64,000 nt of DNA, from NCBI RefSeq assembly GCF_003853705.1, contig NZ_QTQI01000012.1, positions 1 to 64,000 on the forward strand, read 5' to 3'. The notes under the pieces were generated by a model. That model searched no databases. It saw only the letters and a list, made by a program, of their open reading frames with translations, and was not told the origin of the DNA. The DNA comes from Burkholderia sp. Bp8992 (GTDB lineage: Bacteria; Pseudomonadota; Gammaproteobacteria; Burkholderiales; Burkholderiaceae). A program made the position numbers and the translations under genes. This document shows positions 8,502 to 17,526 of the stretch, one piece after another (position 1 is the first letter of the stretch; the number at the start of each line of letters is the position of its first letter).

Positions 8502-9331
8502 TGGCGACGCATGGACGAATCCGGGCGATGCGCGCGGCGCTGGCCGCGCTCGTCGTCTGGGCGGCAGGCGCGGCGGGGCTGGCAGGGTCGGGCGTCGCGC
8601 ACGCGGAAGTCGCGGCGGCCGACCCGATCGACGTCGCGATGCGGCAATGCCTTGCACGGCGCGACCGGTCGTCGCCGGCCGGCCAGATCCAGTGCATGGG
8701 CGAAGCGCAGCAGCAGTGGCAGGCAGTGATGGACGGCGCGTACCAGCGCCTGTTGAAGGATGCGCCGGCCGATGCGAAGCGCGGCTGGCAGGACAGCCAG
8801 CGCCATTGGCTCACGTGGCGCAAGGACGAAGTGCTTTTGCTGAAGGCCGTGTACGACACGACGCGCGGCACGTCGTATGCGATGTCGAGCGCCGACCTTC
8901 AGCTGCAGCCCGTGCGCGATCGCGCGCTGGCGCTGCGCGGCGCGGCGGATCGCTATGCGCCGCCGCCCGCGGCGGCCCCGGTCGCGGCCGTGAGCGGCGC
9001 GCAGGGCGGCACGAGCACGGTCCAGGCGGCGGCCACGTCGAATGCCAAGCCGGCGGCGAACGCGCCGCGCGATCCGGCCGTGCGCCGCGTGCGGCCGTGC
9101 GAACAGGACGCCGCGTGCGAGCACGCGCTGTTCGACCTGAACCGCTATTACCAGAAGCTGCGTCGCAAGATGCCGGCGCATTCGGCCGCGACGCTCGTCC
9201 GCGCGCAGCGCGCGTGGGTCGGGTTCCGCGATGCGACGGCGCCGCTCGTCGGCGAGGACGGGCGCGTCGACCTGATCGGCGCGCGCATCGCGACGATGAA
9301 GCGGCTGTCGGAGACGGCCGGCAACAAGTAA
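8501..9331 (+). CDS. Secreted protein with two LprI/DUF1311 domains
   Basis: A 276-residue exported protein whose start overlaps the decarboxylase stop by one base (TGATG), so the two are probably co-translated. A signal peptide (hydrophobic core AALVVWAAGAAGLAG, cleavage near AHA) is followed by two copies of the LprI-type domain: residues about 45-145 (QCLARR through LRGAADRY) and about 190-270 (PCEQDA through MKRLSE), joined by an Ala/Pro/Thr linker. Each has the Cys pair and the AQRAW-x-x-R signature or a variant. LprI proteins are lysozyme inhibitors, but that role is only inferred. An ATG at 8528 is an alternative start. Confidence 0.85.
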   Translation: MATHGRIRAMRAALAALVVWAAGAAGLAGSGVAHAEVAAADPIDVAMRQCLARRDRSSPAGQIQCMGEAQQQWQAVMDGAYQRLLKDAPADAKRGWQDSQRHWLTWRKDEVLLLKAVYDTTRGTSYAMSSADLQLQPVRDRALALRGAADRYAPPPAAAPVAAVSGAQGGTSTVQAAATSNAKPAANAPRDPAVRRVRPCEQDAACEHALFDLNRYYQKLRRKMPAHSAATLVRAQRAWVGFRDATAPLVGEDGRVDLIGARIATMKRLSETAGNK

Positions 9332-9378
9332 CGACCGTCGACGGCTGCGATCGTGCGGCGATGAAACGAAACGGGCAC

Positions 9379-9382
9379 CCAG
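9379..9382 (+). repeat. Target-site duplication CCAG, left copy
   Basis: CCAG directly precedes the left IS end and recurs at 10090-10093 directly after the right end. A 3-4 bp duplication is normal for IS3-family elements. Confidence 0.8.
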
Positions 9383-10089
9383 TGAACTGAACCCCAGAAG
9401 TTGGACGGTTCAGGAATGCTAGGCCAGCCGGGGCTGGGTTCTGTATTGAACAGGACTCAGCCCTTTTAGCTTCAGCCGGATACGTTCGTGGTTGTAGTAA
9501 TGGATGTACTGCTGGATACCGGCCTGCAATTGTTCGACGCTGTCGAACTCGTTCAGGTGGAAGAACTCGGCCTTGAGGGTACCAAAGAAGCTCTCTATGG
9601 CGGCGTTGTCCAGGCAGTTGCCTTTGCGTGACATGCTCTGGCGAACGGCGCGCTGATCCAGCAAGCGACGATAGGCTGGCATCTGATACTGCCAGCCCTG
9701 ATCGGAATGCAGCAACGGACGTTCGCCGCGCGTCAGCCTTGAGAAGGCCTTCTTGAGCATGCTGCTGATCAAATCGAAGCTCGCTCGGGTAGCACTGTGC
9801 CAGGCGATGATTTCGCCGTTATACAAGTGTTCCAGCGCCTCCAGCTTGAACTGTGCGCTGTACTTCACGTGCCCTTGGCGCCGTAATCCATCGGCACCAT
9901 GGCGCTTGTAGCTGGCAACCCATTGCTCCACCTGTGTGCTGCCCACCCCAAACTCTCTCGCAAGCGCTTTGTACCCTTTGTCGCCAGACAGATACCACTG
10001 CACCACTTCAAGCTTGAACCGCTCGTCGTATTTCGTCATGAAAAAACCCCAAGGGTCGGATCTATGTCCAACTCTTGGGGTTCAGTTCA
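9383..10089 (-). mobile_element. Internally deleted IS3-family (IS150-like) element, 707 bp
   Basis: Terminal inverted repeats of 24 bases begin TGAACTGAACCCCA at both ends and match at 22 of 24 positions. The ends start with TGA/TCA as in IS3 elements, and a CCAG duplication flanks the insertion. Intact relatives are about 1.2-1.5 kb, so about half is missing; the internal coding region has collapsed into one open frame on the minus strand. It probably cannot transpose on its own but could be mobilised if an intact copy supplies transposase. Confidence 0.9.
9419..10039 (-). pseudogene. IS3-family transposase, OrfA N-terminus fused to OrfB C-terminus
   Basis: The 206-residue frame joins an OrfA helix-turn-helix (residues 1-73, MTKYDERFKLEVV to LEALEH) directly to the C-terminal half of an OrfB integrase core (from LYNGEIIAWH). 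The second catalytic Asp (HSDQGWQYQ) and the Glu (ESFFGTLKAEF) remain, but the first Asp of the DDE triad, the rest of OrfA with its frameshift site and the start of OrfB are gone. The deletion kept frame, so a stable hybrid DNA-binding protein could be made. No transposase activity is expected. The element's own left and right repeats flank it. Confidence 0.88.
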
Positions 10090-10093
10090 CCAG
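10090..10093 (+). repeat. Target-site duplication CCAG, right copy
   Basis: Second copy of the CCAG that flanks the IS element (first copy at 9379-9382). Confidence 0.8.
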
Positions 10094-10130
10094 CGGTGCC
10101 CGTTTTGCTTTGTGCGGCGTGTGCTGATGC

Positions 10131-10823
10131 CTACATACGCTGCGACGTGTGCTGCAGGCCGAACCACGACGGCACGAGCGCGACCGCCTCGTCGAGCGAC
10201 GCGAGCACGTGCAGGCTCAGCGCGATGATCTCGGGTGTCGGCGCCTTCAGGTCGGGCACGGTGATGACCGATGCGCCGGCGCCGGCGGCCGACTGCGCGC
10301 CGAAGTCGCTGTCCTCGAATGCCACGCACCGGTGCGCCGGCACGCCGAGGCGTTCGGCCGCGAGCCGGTAGACGGCCGGGTCGGGCTTGCCGCGCGCGAC
10401 TTCGTCGCCGCCCGCGATCGCGCGGAAGAACGGCAGCACGCCGACCGCATCGAGCCGCGCGCGGATCACGTCGCCCGCGGACGACGACGCGACCGCGCAC
10501 GGAATGCCGGCCTGCGCGAGTGCTTCGAGCAGCGCGAGCGCGCCGGGTTTCAGCGGAAACTTCGGATGCGGCTCCGGCGCCGCGAGCTGTTCGCGCACGC
10601 GGGTGCGTACCGCGTCGAACGTATCGGGATGGCCGATCAGCCGCGCCAGGATGACCTGGCCTTCGGCGAACGAGCGGCCGACGATCTGCAGGTAGTCGGT
10701 GACGGTCAGCGCGACACCGTGCGCGTTCGACACGTCGATCCACGTGTTCATGATGGTCCGCTCTGAATCGACGAGCAGGCCGTCCATGTCGAAGAGCGCG
10801 GCGGAAAAGATCATCGGCGGCAT
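10131..10823 (-). CDS. HAD-superfamily phosphatase (beta-phosphoglucomutase/YniC-like)
   Basis: A 230-residue cytoplasmic haloacid-dehalogenase hydrolase. It has motif I DMDGLLVDSE with the nucleophile Asp, motif II ASSS, motif III Lys (GKPDPAVY) and motif IV EDSDFGAQSA. The GLLVDSE cap insertion resembles phosphoglycolate or 2-deoxyglucose-6-phosphate phosphatases. The start at 10823 (MPPMIF) or 10814 (MIF) is preferred; a longer frame would run through the argH terminator. It lies just downstream of argH on the same strand but past that terminator. Its substrate is unknown. Confidence 0.88.
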   Translation of the reverse strand: MPPMIFSAALFDMDGLLVDSERTIMNTWIDVSNAHGVALTVTDYLQIVGRSFAEGQVILARLIGHPDTFDAVRTRVREQLAAPEPHPKFPLKPGALALLEALAQAGIPCAVASSSAGDVIRARLDAVGVLPFFRAIAGGDEVARGKPDPAVYRLAAERLGVPAHRCVAFEDSDFGAQSAAGAGASVITVPDLKAPTPEIIALSLHVLASLDEAVALVPSWFGLQHTSQRM

Positions 10824-10870
10824 CCGGGAAGCAGGGCAGGCGATGGACGGCGCAACGGCCGCCCGAATGA

Positions 10871-10893
10871 AAAACGGACGCCGAAGGCGTCCG
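10871..10893 (-). terminator. Rho-independent terminator of argH
   Basis: On the minus strand GGACGCC-TTC-GGCGTCC is followed by GTTTTTC, about 20 bases past the argH stop. Confidence 0.85.
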
Positions 10894-10910
10894 TCCATGA
10901 CAGCAGGCTG

Positions 10911-12320
10911 TTACTCGCCCAGTGCGGCGCGGGCTGCCTTGACGGCCGCGCGCACCTGGTCGGGCGCGGTGCCGCCCGGATGGTTGCGGCTGGCGACCGA
11001 ACCCTCGAGCGTCAGGTAGCCGAACACGTCGTCGCCGATCAGGTGCGCGACGTTCGGCAGTTCCTGCTTCATCTCGTCGAGCGTCAGGTCGGCGAGATCG
11101 ATGCCGCGGTCGTCGCAGATCTTCACCGCGTGCGCGACGGCTTCGTGCGCATCGCGGAACGGCAAGCCGCGCTTCACGAGGTAGTCGGCGAGGTCGGTGG
11201 CGGTCGAGAAGCCCTGCAGCGCGGCCGCGCGCATCGCGTCCGGCTTCACGGTGATGCCCGCGACCATCTCGGCGAAGATCCGCAGCGTGTCGGCAACGGT
11301 GTCGACCGTGTCGAACAGCGGCTCCTTGTCTTCCTGGTTGTCCTTGTTGTACGCGAGCGGCTGGCCCTTCATCAGCGTCAGCAGCGCCATCAGGTGGCCG
11401 TTCACGCGGCCCGTCTTGCCGCGCGCGAGCTCGGGCACGTCCGGGTTCTTCTTCTGCGGCATGATCGAGCTGCCGGTGCAGAAGCGGTCGGCGATGTCGA
11501 TGAAGCCGACGCGCGGGCTCATCCACAGCACGAGTTCTTCGGAGAAGCGCGACACGTGCGTCATCACCAGAGCGGACGCCGCCGTGAATTCGATCGCGAA
11601 ATCGCGATCGGACACGGCGTCGAGCGAGTTCGCGCAGATGCCGTCGAAGCCGAGCGTCTTCGCTACTGCATGACGGTCGATCGGGTAGCTCGTGCCCGCG
11701 AGCGCGGCCGCGCCGAGCGGCAGGCGGTTCACGCGCGTACGGCAGTCGCGCATGCGTTCCGCGTCGCGCGTGAACATCTCGACGTACGCGAGCAGGTGGT
11801 GGCCGAACGTGACGGGTTGCGCGACCTGCAGGTGCGTGAAGCCCGGCATGATCGTGTCGGCATTCTGTTCCGCGAGGTCGAGCAGCGCGCCGCGCAGGTC
11901 GTTCAGCAGGCCGCCGATGCGGTCGATCTCGCCGCGCAGCCAAAGGCGGATGTCGGTCGCGACCTGGTCGTTGCGCGAGCGGCCCGTGTGCAGGCGCTTG
12001 CCGGCATCGCCGATCAGTGCGGTCAGGCGCGCCTCGATGTTCAGGTGCACGTCTTCCAGGTCGAGCTGCCATTCGAATTCGCCGCGCTCGATCTCGCCCT
12101 TGATCTGCGCCATCCCGCGTTCGATCGCGGCCAGGTCGTCGGCGCTGATGATCTTCTGCGCGGCGAGCATGTTCGCGTGCGCGAGCGAGCCGGCGATGTC
12201 GACGAGCGCGAGGCGCTTGTCGAAAAACACCGACGACGTGTAGCGCTTGACCAGTTCCGACATCGGTTCCGAGAAGCGGGCCGACCAGGCCTCGCCCTTT
12301 TTGTGCAGTTGGGACGTCAT
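10911..12320 (-). CDS. argH: Argininosuccinate lyase
   Basis: Last step of arginine synthesis: splits argininosuccinate into arginine and fumarate in the cytoplasm. The 469-residue length is typical of the homotetramer. The fumarase/aspartase-superfamily signature [12 protein letters not shown], which carries the catalytic Ser loop, is intact, as are [12 protein letters not shown] and [13 protein letters not shown]. The ATG at 12320 ([10 protein letters not shown]) is chosen over an upstream in-frame ATG because the family begins here. A TGCTAGAAT extended -10 lies about 55 bases upstream on the minus strand. Confidence 0.97.
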   Translation of the reverse strand: MTSQLHKKGEAWSARFSEPMSELVKRYTSSVFFDKRLALVDIAGSLAHANMLAAQKIISADDLAAIERGMAQIKGEIERGEFEWQLDLEDVHLNIEARLTALIGDAGKRLHTGRSRNDQVATDIRLWLRGEIDRIGGLLNDLRGALLDLAEQNADTIMPGFTHLQVAQPVTFGHHLLAYVEMFTRDAERMRDCRTRVNRLPLGAAALAGTSYPIDRHAVAKTLGFDGICANSLDAVSDRDFAIEFTAASALVMTHVSRFSEELVLWMSPRVGFIDIADRFCTGSSIMPQKKNPDVPELARGKTGRVNGHLMALLTLMKGQPLAYNKDNQEDKEPLFDTVDTVADTLRIFAEMVAGITVKPDAMRAAALQGFSTATDLADYLVKRGLPFRDAHEAVAHAVKICDDRGIDLADLTLDEMKQELPNVAHLIGDDVFGYLTLEGSVASRNHPGGTAPDQVRAAVKAARAALGE

Positions 12321-12373
12321 GGCGATTCTTCGAAGGGGAGTTGGGCGGCGTGCGCCGCCGAGGGAATCCTGCA

Positions 12374-12382
12374 ATTCTAGCA
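12374..12382 (-). promoter_or_regulatory. Extended -10 element ahead of argH
   Basis: The minus strand reads TGCTAGAAT, identical to the element ahead of metG. It is positioned to give a leader of about 45 bases. Confidence 0.5.
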
Positions 12383-12423
12383 TTCGCGGGCCTGCCGGCC
12401 GTGGCCCGCACGGGTCGGTCCGC

Positions 12424-13230
12424 TCAGTCGCGCACCAGCACGACGAGCTTCAGGTCCTCGCGGTGCGCGGGTTTCAGCGTGATCTGCTGGTACACGAGGC
12501 GGCCGTCGGCCGGATGGTCGAATTCGCGCAGCCCGCCTTCGCGTTCGAACACGTCCTGCGACGCCCAGTACTGCGCGAACGCGTCGCTGCCGGCGGTCAG
12601 CGCGTCGATCAGCGCGCGCGTCGGCGCGTCGGCCAGGTGGCGGATCGAATCGGCGCGGAATTCGGCCGCGAGCCGCCGGGCGCGGGTTTCCCAGTCGACA
12701 ATCAGCGTGCGCGCGGCCGGCGACATGAACGTGAAGCGCAGCAGGTTGCGGTCGTGCTCGCCGTCGAGCCAGCCGGAAAATAGCGCGGCGGCCGGCGCGT
12801 TCCACGCGAGCGCGTTCCATTGCCGGTCGAGCACGTACGCCGGTGTGGCGATTGCCGCGACGGTCGCGGCGAGCGTCGGCGGCAGGTCGCCGCCGGCGAC
12901 GTCGGGTTCGGCCGGGTCGCGCTGCGCGGCCAGCTCGAACAGGTACGCGCGCTCGGCCTTCGACAGCTGCAGCGCGACGGCAATACGCGCGAGCGCGTCG
13001 GCCGACGCCGACACCGGGCGGCCCTGTTCGATCCACGTGTACCAGGTCGGGCTGACGCCGCACAGCTGCGCGACTTCCTCGCGCCGCAACCCCGGCGTGC
13101 GGCGGCGCGGGCCGGGCGGCAGGCCGACGGCCTGCGGCGACAGCCGCTCGCGGTGGGCGCGGATGAATTCGCCGAGCGCGCGGGCGGGCGTGGCGTCGAG
13201 CGGCGGGACGGAGGAGGACGGCTGGTTCAT
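12424..13230 (-). CDS. XRE-family regulator with MmyB-like ligand-binding domain
   Basis: A 268-residue DNA-binding regulator. The N-terminal helix-turn-helix (about residues 20-85) has the [28 protein letters not shown] sequence typical of this group, written here only as [17 protein letters not shown]. The C-terminal MmyB-type domain (about 110-265, [11 protein letters not shown] onward) is PAS-like and may bind a fatty acid or similar ligand. It is transcribed away from a SAM-methyltransferase gene, with a palindrome over the latter's -35. I infer that it controls that gene. The ATG at 13230 (MNQPSS) fits the family; upstream sequence is non-conserved. Confidence 0.87.
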   Translation of the reverse strand: MNQPSSSVPPLDATPARALGEFIRAHRERLSPQAVGLPPGPRRRTPGLRREEVAQLCGVSPTWYTWIEQGRPVSASADALARIAVALQLSKAERAYLFELAAQRDPAEPDVAGGDLPPTLAATVAAIATPAYVLDRQWNALAWNAPAAALFSGWLDGEHDRNLLRFTFMSPAARTLIVDWETRARRLAAEFRADSIRHLADAPTRALIDALTAGSDAFAQYWASQDVFEREGGLREFDHPADGRLVYQQITLKPAHREDLKLVVLVRD

Positions 13231-13306
13231 GCGGAAACGGCGAAAGGGCCGCGGGGACGCGGCAAGGTTCAGACAGGTGGATCGAATACCAGAATAACTG
13301 CTTAAC

Positions 13307-13335
13307 TTGTACTGGTACAGGCGCGGGCCTATTGT
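13307..13335 (+). promoter_or_regulatory. Promoter with overlapping palindrome, methyltransferase gene
   Basis: TTGTAC (13307-13312), 17 bases, TATTGT (13330-13335) form a sigma-70-like promoter. The palindrome TGTAC-TG-GTACA (13308-13319) covers the -35, a good place for repression by the divergent XRE regulator. Confidence 0.55.
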
Positions 13336-13447
13336 AGCGTCTCGCGCGCTGGCAGGGCAGCGGGCGTCCCCCACAACGCGTTGCACGGGGCCGGAACACG
13401 CGCGGAAGCGCCCATGCCGGCCGCTGCATCAAGGAAAGGAGCGAACG

Positions 13448-14200
13448 ATGAAACACCACGACCAGGTCGCCGACGCATTCGGCACGACGGCCGCCGCCTA
13501 TCTGACGAGCACGGTTCATGCGACGGGCGCCGACCTGCAGGCGCTCGCCGATGCGGTGAGCGCGACGCCCGATGCGACGGTGCTCGATCTCGGTTGCGGC
13601 GCCGGCCACGCGAGCTTCGCGGTCGCGCCGCACGTGCGCGCCGTGGTCGCCTACGATCTCGCCGCGCCGATGCTCGCGACCGTCGACGCGGCCGCGCGCG
13701 AGCGCGGGCTCGCGAACATCCGCACGCAGCAGGGGCCGGCCGAGCGGCTGCCGTTCGACACGGCGACGTTCGACTGGGTCGTGAGCCGCATGAGCGCGCA
13801 TCACTGGCACGACATGCGCGCGGCGCTCGCCGAGGTGCGCCGCGTGCTGAAGCCGGGCGGCCGCGTGCTGATGATCGACATCGCCGGCAACGACCATCCG
13901 CTCCTCGACACGTACCTGCAGGCCGCGGAAGTGCTGCGCGACGCGTCGCACGTGCGCGACTACCGTGCCGACGAATGGCTCGCGATGTTCCGCGAGGCCG
14001 GCTTCGACGCGCAGGTGCACAGCCGCTGGCGGCTGCCGATCGATTTCGACACGTGGGTCGCGCGGATTCGCACGCCGGCCGACAGCGTGACGGGCATTCG
14101 CGCGCTGTGGGCGCATGCCCCCGACGAAGTGCGCGCCTACTACGCGGTGCAGCCCGACGGTTCGTTCGAGCACGACGGGCTGCTGATCGACGCGCATTGA
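13448..14200 (+). CDS. Class I SAM-dependent methyltransferase (YafE-like)
   Basis: A 250-residue cytoplasmic methyltransferase. SAM-binding motif I reads VLDLGCGAGH (about 41-50), motif II DLAAPML, and the post-motif SAHHWHDMRAAL is characteristic of E. coli YafE, of which this is a full-length homologue. Motif III is VLKPGGRVLMIDI. The methyl acceptor is unknown; similar proteins act on small molecules. AAGGAAAGGAG lies upstream of the ATG at 13448, which decides the start. It is divergent from the XRE regulator and ends at a shared terminator with ppc. Confidence 0.88.
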   Translation: MKHHDQVADAFGTTAAAYLTSTVHATGADLQALADAVSATPDATVLDLGCGAGHASFAVAPHVRAVVAYDLAAPMLATVDAAARERGLANIRTQQGPAERLPFDTATFDWVVSRMSAHHWHDMRAALAEVRRVLKPGGRVLMIDIAGNDHPLLDTYLQAAEVLRDASHVRDYRADEWLAMFREAGFDAQVHSRWRLPIDFDTWVARIRTPADSVTGIRALWAHAPDEVRAYYAVQPDGSFEHDGLLIDAH

Positions 14201-14224
14201 CGGGCGGCGCGCCGTGGCATGAAA

Positions 14225-14260
14225 AAAGCCGCGATACGCATGATCGCGTCTCGCGGCTTT
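14225..14260. terminator. Bidirectional terminator between the methyltransferase gene and ppc
   Basis: AAAGCCGCGA and TCGCGGCTTT are perfect 10-base arms around a 16-base loop, with an A run before and T residues inside the arm, so it can serve both convergent genes. Confidence 0.75.
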
Positions 14261-14303
14261 CACGATGCAGGCCGGCGCGCAACGCGTGCGCGCCGCACGC
14301 GGA

Positions 14304-17300
14304 TCAGCCCGTGTTGCGCAGGCCGGCCGCGATCCCGTTGATCGTCAGGTGAATCCCGCGACGCAGCCGCGCGTTCGTGTCGCCCGCGCGGTGACGCTTG
14401 ATCAGCTCGACCTGCAGGTGGTTCAGCGGATCGAGATACGGGAAGCGGTTCTTGATCGAGCGTGCGAGCAGCGGGTTGGTCGCAAGGCGGCCTTCGTGCC
14501 CGGTGATTTCCGCGAGCGCCTGCGACGTGCGCTCCCATTCCGCGACGATCCGCTCGAACACGTGCTTGCGCAGCTTGCGGTCGGACACGAGCTGCGCGTA
14601 GCGCGACGCGACCGCGAGATCGGTCTTCGCGAGCACCATGTCCATGTTCGACATCAGGTTCGAGAAGAACGGCCAGGTCTTGTTCATCTTCTTCAGCAGC
14701 GCGACGCGCTTCGTGCGCTCGGCGTCGTCCTGCGCGCTGTCGAGATACGCGCTCACCGCGCTGCCGAAGCCGTACCAGCCGGTCAGCAGCAGCCGGCACT
14801 GGCCCCACGAGAAGCCCCACGGAATCGCGCGCAGGTCCTCGATCTTGCGCTGCTTCGGATCCTGCAGCTTGCGCGACGCCGGGCGGCTGCCGATGTTCAG
14901 CTCGGCGATCTCGGTGATCGGCGTCGACGAGAAGAAGTAGTCGGTGAAGCCCGGGGTTTCATAGACGAGCGCGCGGTACGCGGCCATCGCCGAGTCGGAC
15001 AGCGTCTGCATCGCGGCTTCGAACGCGGGCAGCTGCGCCGGCGCGTTCGACTGCGGCAGCAGCGAGGCTTCGAGCGTCGCGGCGACGACCGTCTCGAGGT
15101 TGCGCCGGCCGATCTCGGGGTTCGCGAACTTGCTCGCGATCACCTCGCCCTGTTCGGTCAGGCGGATCTGGCCGTTCACGGTGCCCGGCGGCTGCGACAG
15201 GATCGCCTGGTAGGTCGGGCCGCCGCCGCGGCCGACCGTGCCGCCGCGGCCGTGGAACAGCCGCAGCGTGATCTTGCGGTCGCGGAACAGGTCGACGAGC
15301 GCGAGTTCCGCGCGATACAGCTCCCAGTTCGACGTGAGGAAGCCGCCGTCCTTGTTGCTGTCCGAGTAGCCGAGCATCACTTCCTGCTCGGCGCCCTGGT
15401 GCGCGATCAGCGCGTCGATGCCCGGCAGTGCGAAGTATTCGCGCATGATGCGCGCGGCGTCGCGCAGGTCGGGAATCGTCTCGAACAGCGGGATCACCAT
15501 CAGGCTGTTGCGCGCGTCGCCGCCCGGCACGCCGAGCGTGCCTTCGAGCAGGCCCGTCTCCTTCTGCAGCAGCAGGACTTCGACGAGGTCGCTGACGGTT
15601 TCCGTATGCGAAATGATGTAGTTGCGCACCGCGCGCGCGCCGAATTGCGCACGGACTTCGCGCGCCTTCTCGAACACGCCGAGCTCGCTCTGCGCGAGCG
15701 CCGAGTATTCGAAGTACGGCGAGCGCAGCGGACGCGGGTCGGCCAGCGCGGCCAGCAGCACGCGCAGCTTGTCTTCCTCGGCGAGCGCCGCGTAGTCGGC
15801 TTCGACGCCCGCGCGCGCGAACAGCTCGGCGACCACCGCTTCGTGGATGTCGGAGCTCTGGCGCAGGTCGATGCTCGCGAGATGGAAGCCGAACACTTCG
15901 GCCGCGCGCACGAGCGGCGCGAGGCGCGGCGCGGCGAGCGACGTGCCGTGGTGCTCGTCGAGCGACGCGGTCAGCACCTTCAGGTCGGCGACGAACGCTT
16001 CGGAATCCGGATACGGGATCGCGCGCACGGGCGGGGCGCCGCGGCCCGCGCTGCGCACGGGCACCGTGCCTTCGCCGACGCGCACGCGCGCGCTCGCCGC
16101 GAGCCGCGTGTAGATGCCGATCAGCGCACGGCGATACGGTTCGTCGACGCGGTGCGGCGACTGGTCGGGCGAGGCGGCCGCGAGCGCCTTCACGGCGTCG
16201 TTCGCGCCGACGAGCAGGTTCGATACCGACAGCTCGGCGCCGAGCTTGTGCACCTGTTCCAGGTAGTGCTCGAGGATCACCGCGGCCTGGCGGTTGATCG
16301 CTTCGTCGAGCGTCGGCGCGGTCACGTTCGGGTTGCCGTCGCGGTCGCCGCCGATCCAGCTGCCCATCTGGAAGAACGCGGGCACGCGGGCGGACAGGCC
16401 GTGCTCGGCGAGCGCGGCCTCGATGTCGCCGTACAGCGCGGGCAGTTCGTCGAGGAACGTCGCGCGGTAGTACGACAGCGCGTTCTCGATCTCGTCGCCG
16501 ACCGTCAGGCGCGAGTCGCGCAGCATGCGCGTCTGCCACAGCGCGGTCACGCGCGCACGCAGCATCGCTTCGTTGTACTGGCGCTCGCGCGCGGTCAGTT
16601 CCTGGTCGCGCTCGGCGAGCAGGCGCGCGATGTCGTGTTGCGCGTCGAGGATGCTCTTGCGCTGTACTTCGGTCGGGTGCGCGGTCAGCACGGGCACGAT
16701 CAGCGCGTCGTCGAAGAAGCGCTGCAGCAGGCGCTTCGACGCGTTGCCGGTCGTCTTCAGCTGTTCGAGCGCGTACGCGACCGTGCCCGGTTGCGCTGCC
16801 GAGCCGGCCAGCGCGTGGATGCGGCGGCGGCGGTTGTGGTGGCGGTCTTCCGCGATGTTCGCCAGGTGCGAGAAATAGCTGAACGCGCGCACGACGCTCA
16901 CCGTCTGCTCCGGCGTCAGCTTGCGCAGCTTCTTCTCGAGCGTCTGTGCGGCTTCGCTGTCGTCCTCGCGGCGGAACTTGACCGCGGTCTGGCGGATCGT
17001 CTCGACGACGTCGAATACCGTATCGCCTTCCTGTTCGCGCACGACGTCGCCAAGCAGGCGGCCGAGGAAGCGGATGTCCTCGAACAGCGGACGGTCCTTG
17101 TCGTCGCGCGTGCGCGTGCCGGCCTTCGGCGCGGCGGCCTTGCGGGCAGCGGGGCCGGCGGCTTTGGCCGCGCGTTTCGTCTGACGTATCGGGTCTTTCG
17201 GTTTCGTTGCCGTTTTCGCACGGCCGTTCGCGGCGGTGGCGACGATGTCCGTCGAGGCGTCGGAGGAGGACAGGGCAGCATTGCGGCGCGCCGTACGCGC

Positions 17301-17318
17301 CGATCCGGAAGACTTCAC
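14304..17318 (-). CDS. ppc: Phosphoenolpyruvate carboxylase
   Basis: Anaplerotic cytoplasmic enzyme making oxaloacetate from PEP and bicarbonate. The product is 1004 residues. A basic, Ala/Lys-rich N-terminal tail (about 1-75) precedes the catalytic body starting at [16 protein letters not shown]. Catalytic and substrate motifs include [12 protein letters not shown] (catalytic His), [22 protein letters not shown] and the C-terminal tetramer motif ending RNTG. The GTG at 17318 is chosen because AAGGAAA sits nine bases upstream. The basic tail is longer than in E. coli Ppc and looks disordered. Confidence 0.96.
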   Translation of the reverse strand: MKSSGSARTARRNAALSSSDASTDIVATAANGRAKTATKPKDPIRQTKRAAKAAGPAARKAAAPKAGTRTRDDKDRPLFEDIRFLGRLLGDVVREQEGDTVFDVVETIRQTAVKFRREDDSEAAQTLEKKLRKLTPEQTVSVVRAFSYFSHLANIAEDRHHNRRRRIHALAGSAAQPGTVAYALEQLKTTGNASKRLLQRFFDDALIVPVLTAHPTEVQRKSILDAQHDIARLLAERDQELTARERQYNEAMLRARVTALWQTRMLRDSRLTVGDEIENALSYYRATFLDELPALYGDIEAALAEHGLSARVPAFFQMGSWIGGDRDGNPNVTAPTLDEAINRQAAVILEHYLEQVHKLGAELSVSNLLVGANDAVKALAAASPDQSPHRVDEPYRRALIGIYTRLAASARVRVGEGTVPVRSAGRGAPPVRAIPYPDSEAFVADLKVLTASLDEHHGTSLAAPRLAPLVRAAEVFGFHLASIDLRQSSDIHEAVVAELFARAGVEADYAALAEEDKLRVLLAALADPRPLRSPYFEYSALAQSELGVFEKAREVRAQFGARAVRNYIISHTETVSDLVEVLLLQKETGLLEGTLGVPGGDARNSLMVIPLFETIPDLRDAARIMREYFALPGIDALIAHQGAEQEVMLGYSDSNKDGGFLTSNWELYRAELALVDLFRDRKITLRLFHGRGGTVGRGGGPTYQAILSQPPGTVNGQIRLTEQGEVIASKFANPEIGRRNLETVVAATLEASLLPQSNAPAQLPAFEAAMQTLSDSAMAAYRALVYETPGFTDYFFSSTPITEIAELNIGSRPASRKLQDPKQRKIEDLRAIPWGFSWGQCRLLLTGWYGFGSAVSAYLDSAQDDAERTKRVALLKKMNKTWPFFSNLMSNMDMVLAKTDLAVASRYAQLVSDRKLRKHVFERIVAEWERTSQALAEITGHEGRLATNPLLARSIKNRFPYLDPLNHLQVELIKRHRAGDTNARLRRGIHLTINGIAAGLRNTG

Positions 17319-17352
17319 GATGGGTTTCCTTGGGAAAGCTCGAGTCAAAAGG

Positions 17353-17378
17353 AACTGCGGAAACTGCGGGAACTGCGG
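17353..17378. repeat. Three tandem AACTGCGG units between ppc and hemC
   Basis: AACTGCGG occurs at 17353-17360, 17362-17369 and 17371-17378, a 9-base period, upstream of ppc and about 150 bases before hemC. It may be a binding site or simple replication slippage. Confidence 0.5.
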
Positions 17379-17526
17379 TCAAGCAACCAGCTACGTGCGG
17401 CACATCCGCGCATCGGCGCCGCGACCCGCACAGGGGCAGGCCGGGCGCAGGCTCCGGGCCCGGGCGGGCCGGGGCGTGCGTGCTACCATTGTTCGATCTT
17501 CAATCCCGTCCTTCGATGTTCCAGCA

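Larger units (their letters stand above)
9371..10110 (+). terminator. Terminator hairpin split by the IS insertion
   Basis: The stem halves ACGGGCACC (9371-9379) and GGTGCCCGT (10095-10103) are perfect complements, and TTTGCTTTG follows the second. Removing the element and one copy of its target duplication restores a 9-bp stem with a 4-base loop CAGC. It would have ended the decarboxylase-LprI transcript. Confidence 0.8.

Noticed and set aside
5544-8657. A 1037-codon frame opposite dcd and the decarboxylase
   Set aside because: Arg-rich antisense frame spanning two clear genes; a composition artefact.
9383-10110. Element as a MITE
   Set aside because: Although it is a non-autonomous element, it retains over 600 bases of recognisable transposase coding sequence, so it is a deletion derivative of a full IS rather than a MITE.
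10087-12411. A 774-codon minus-strand frame through the HAD gene and argH
   Set aside because: It is an alternative frame on the same strand; argH and the HAD gene in their own frames carry full motifs.
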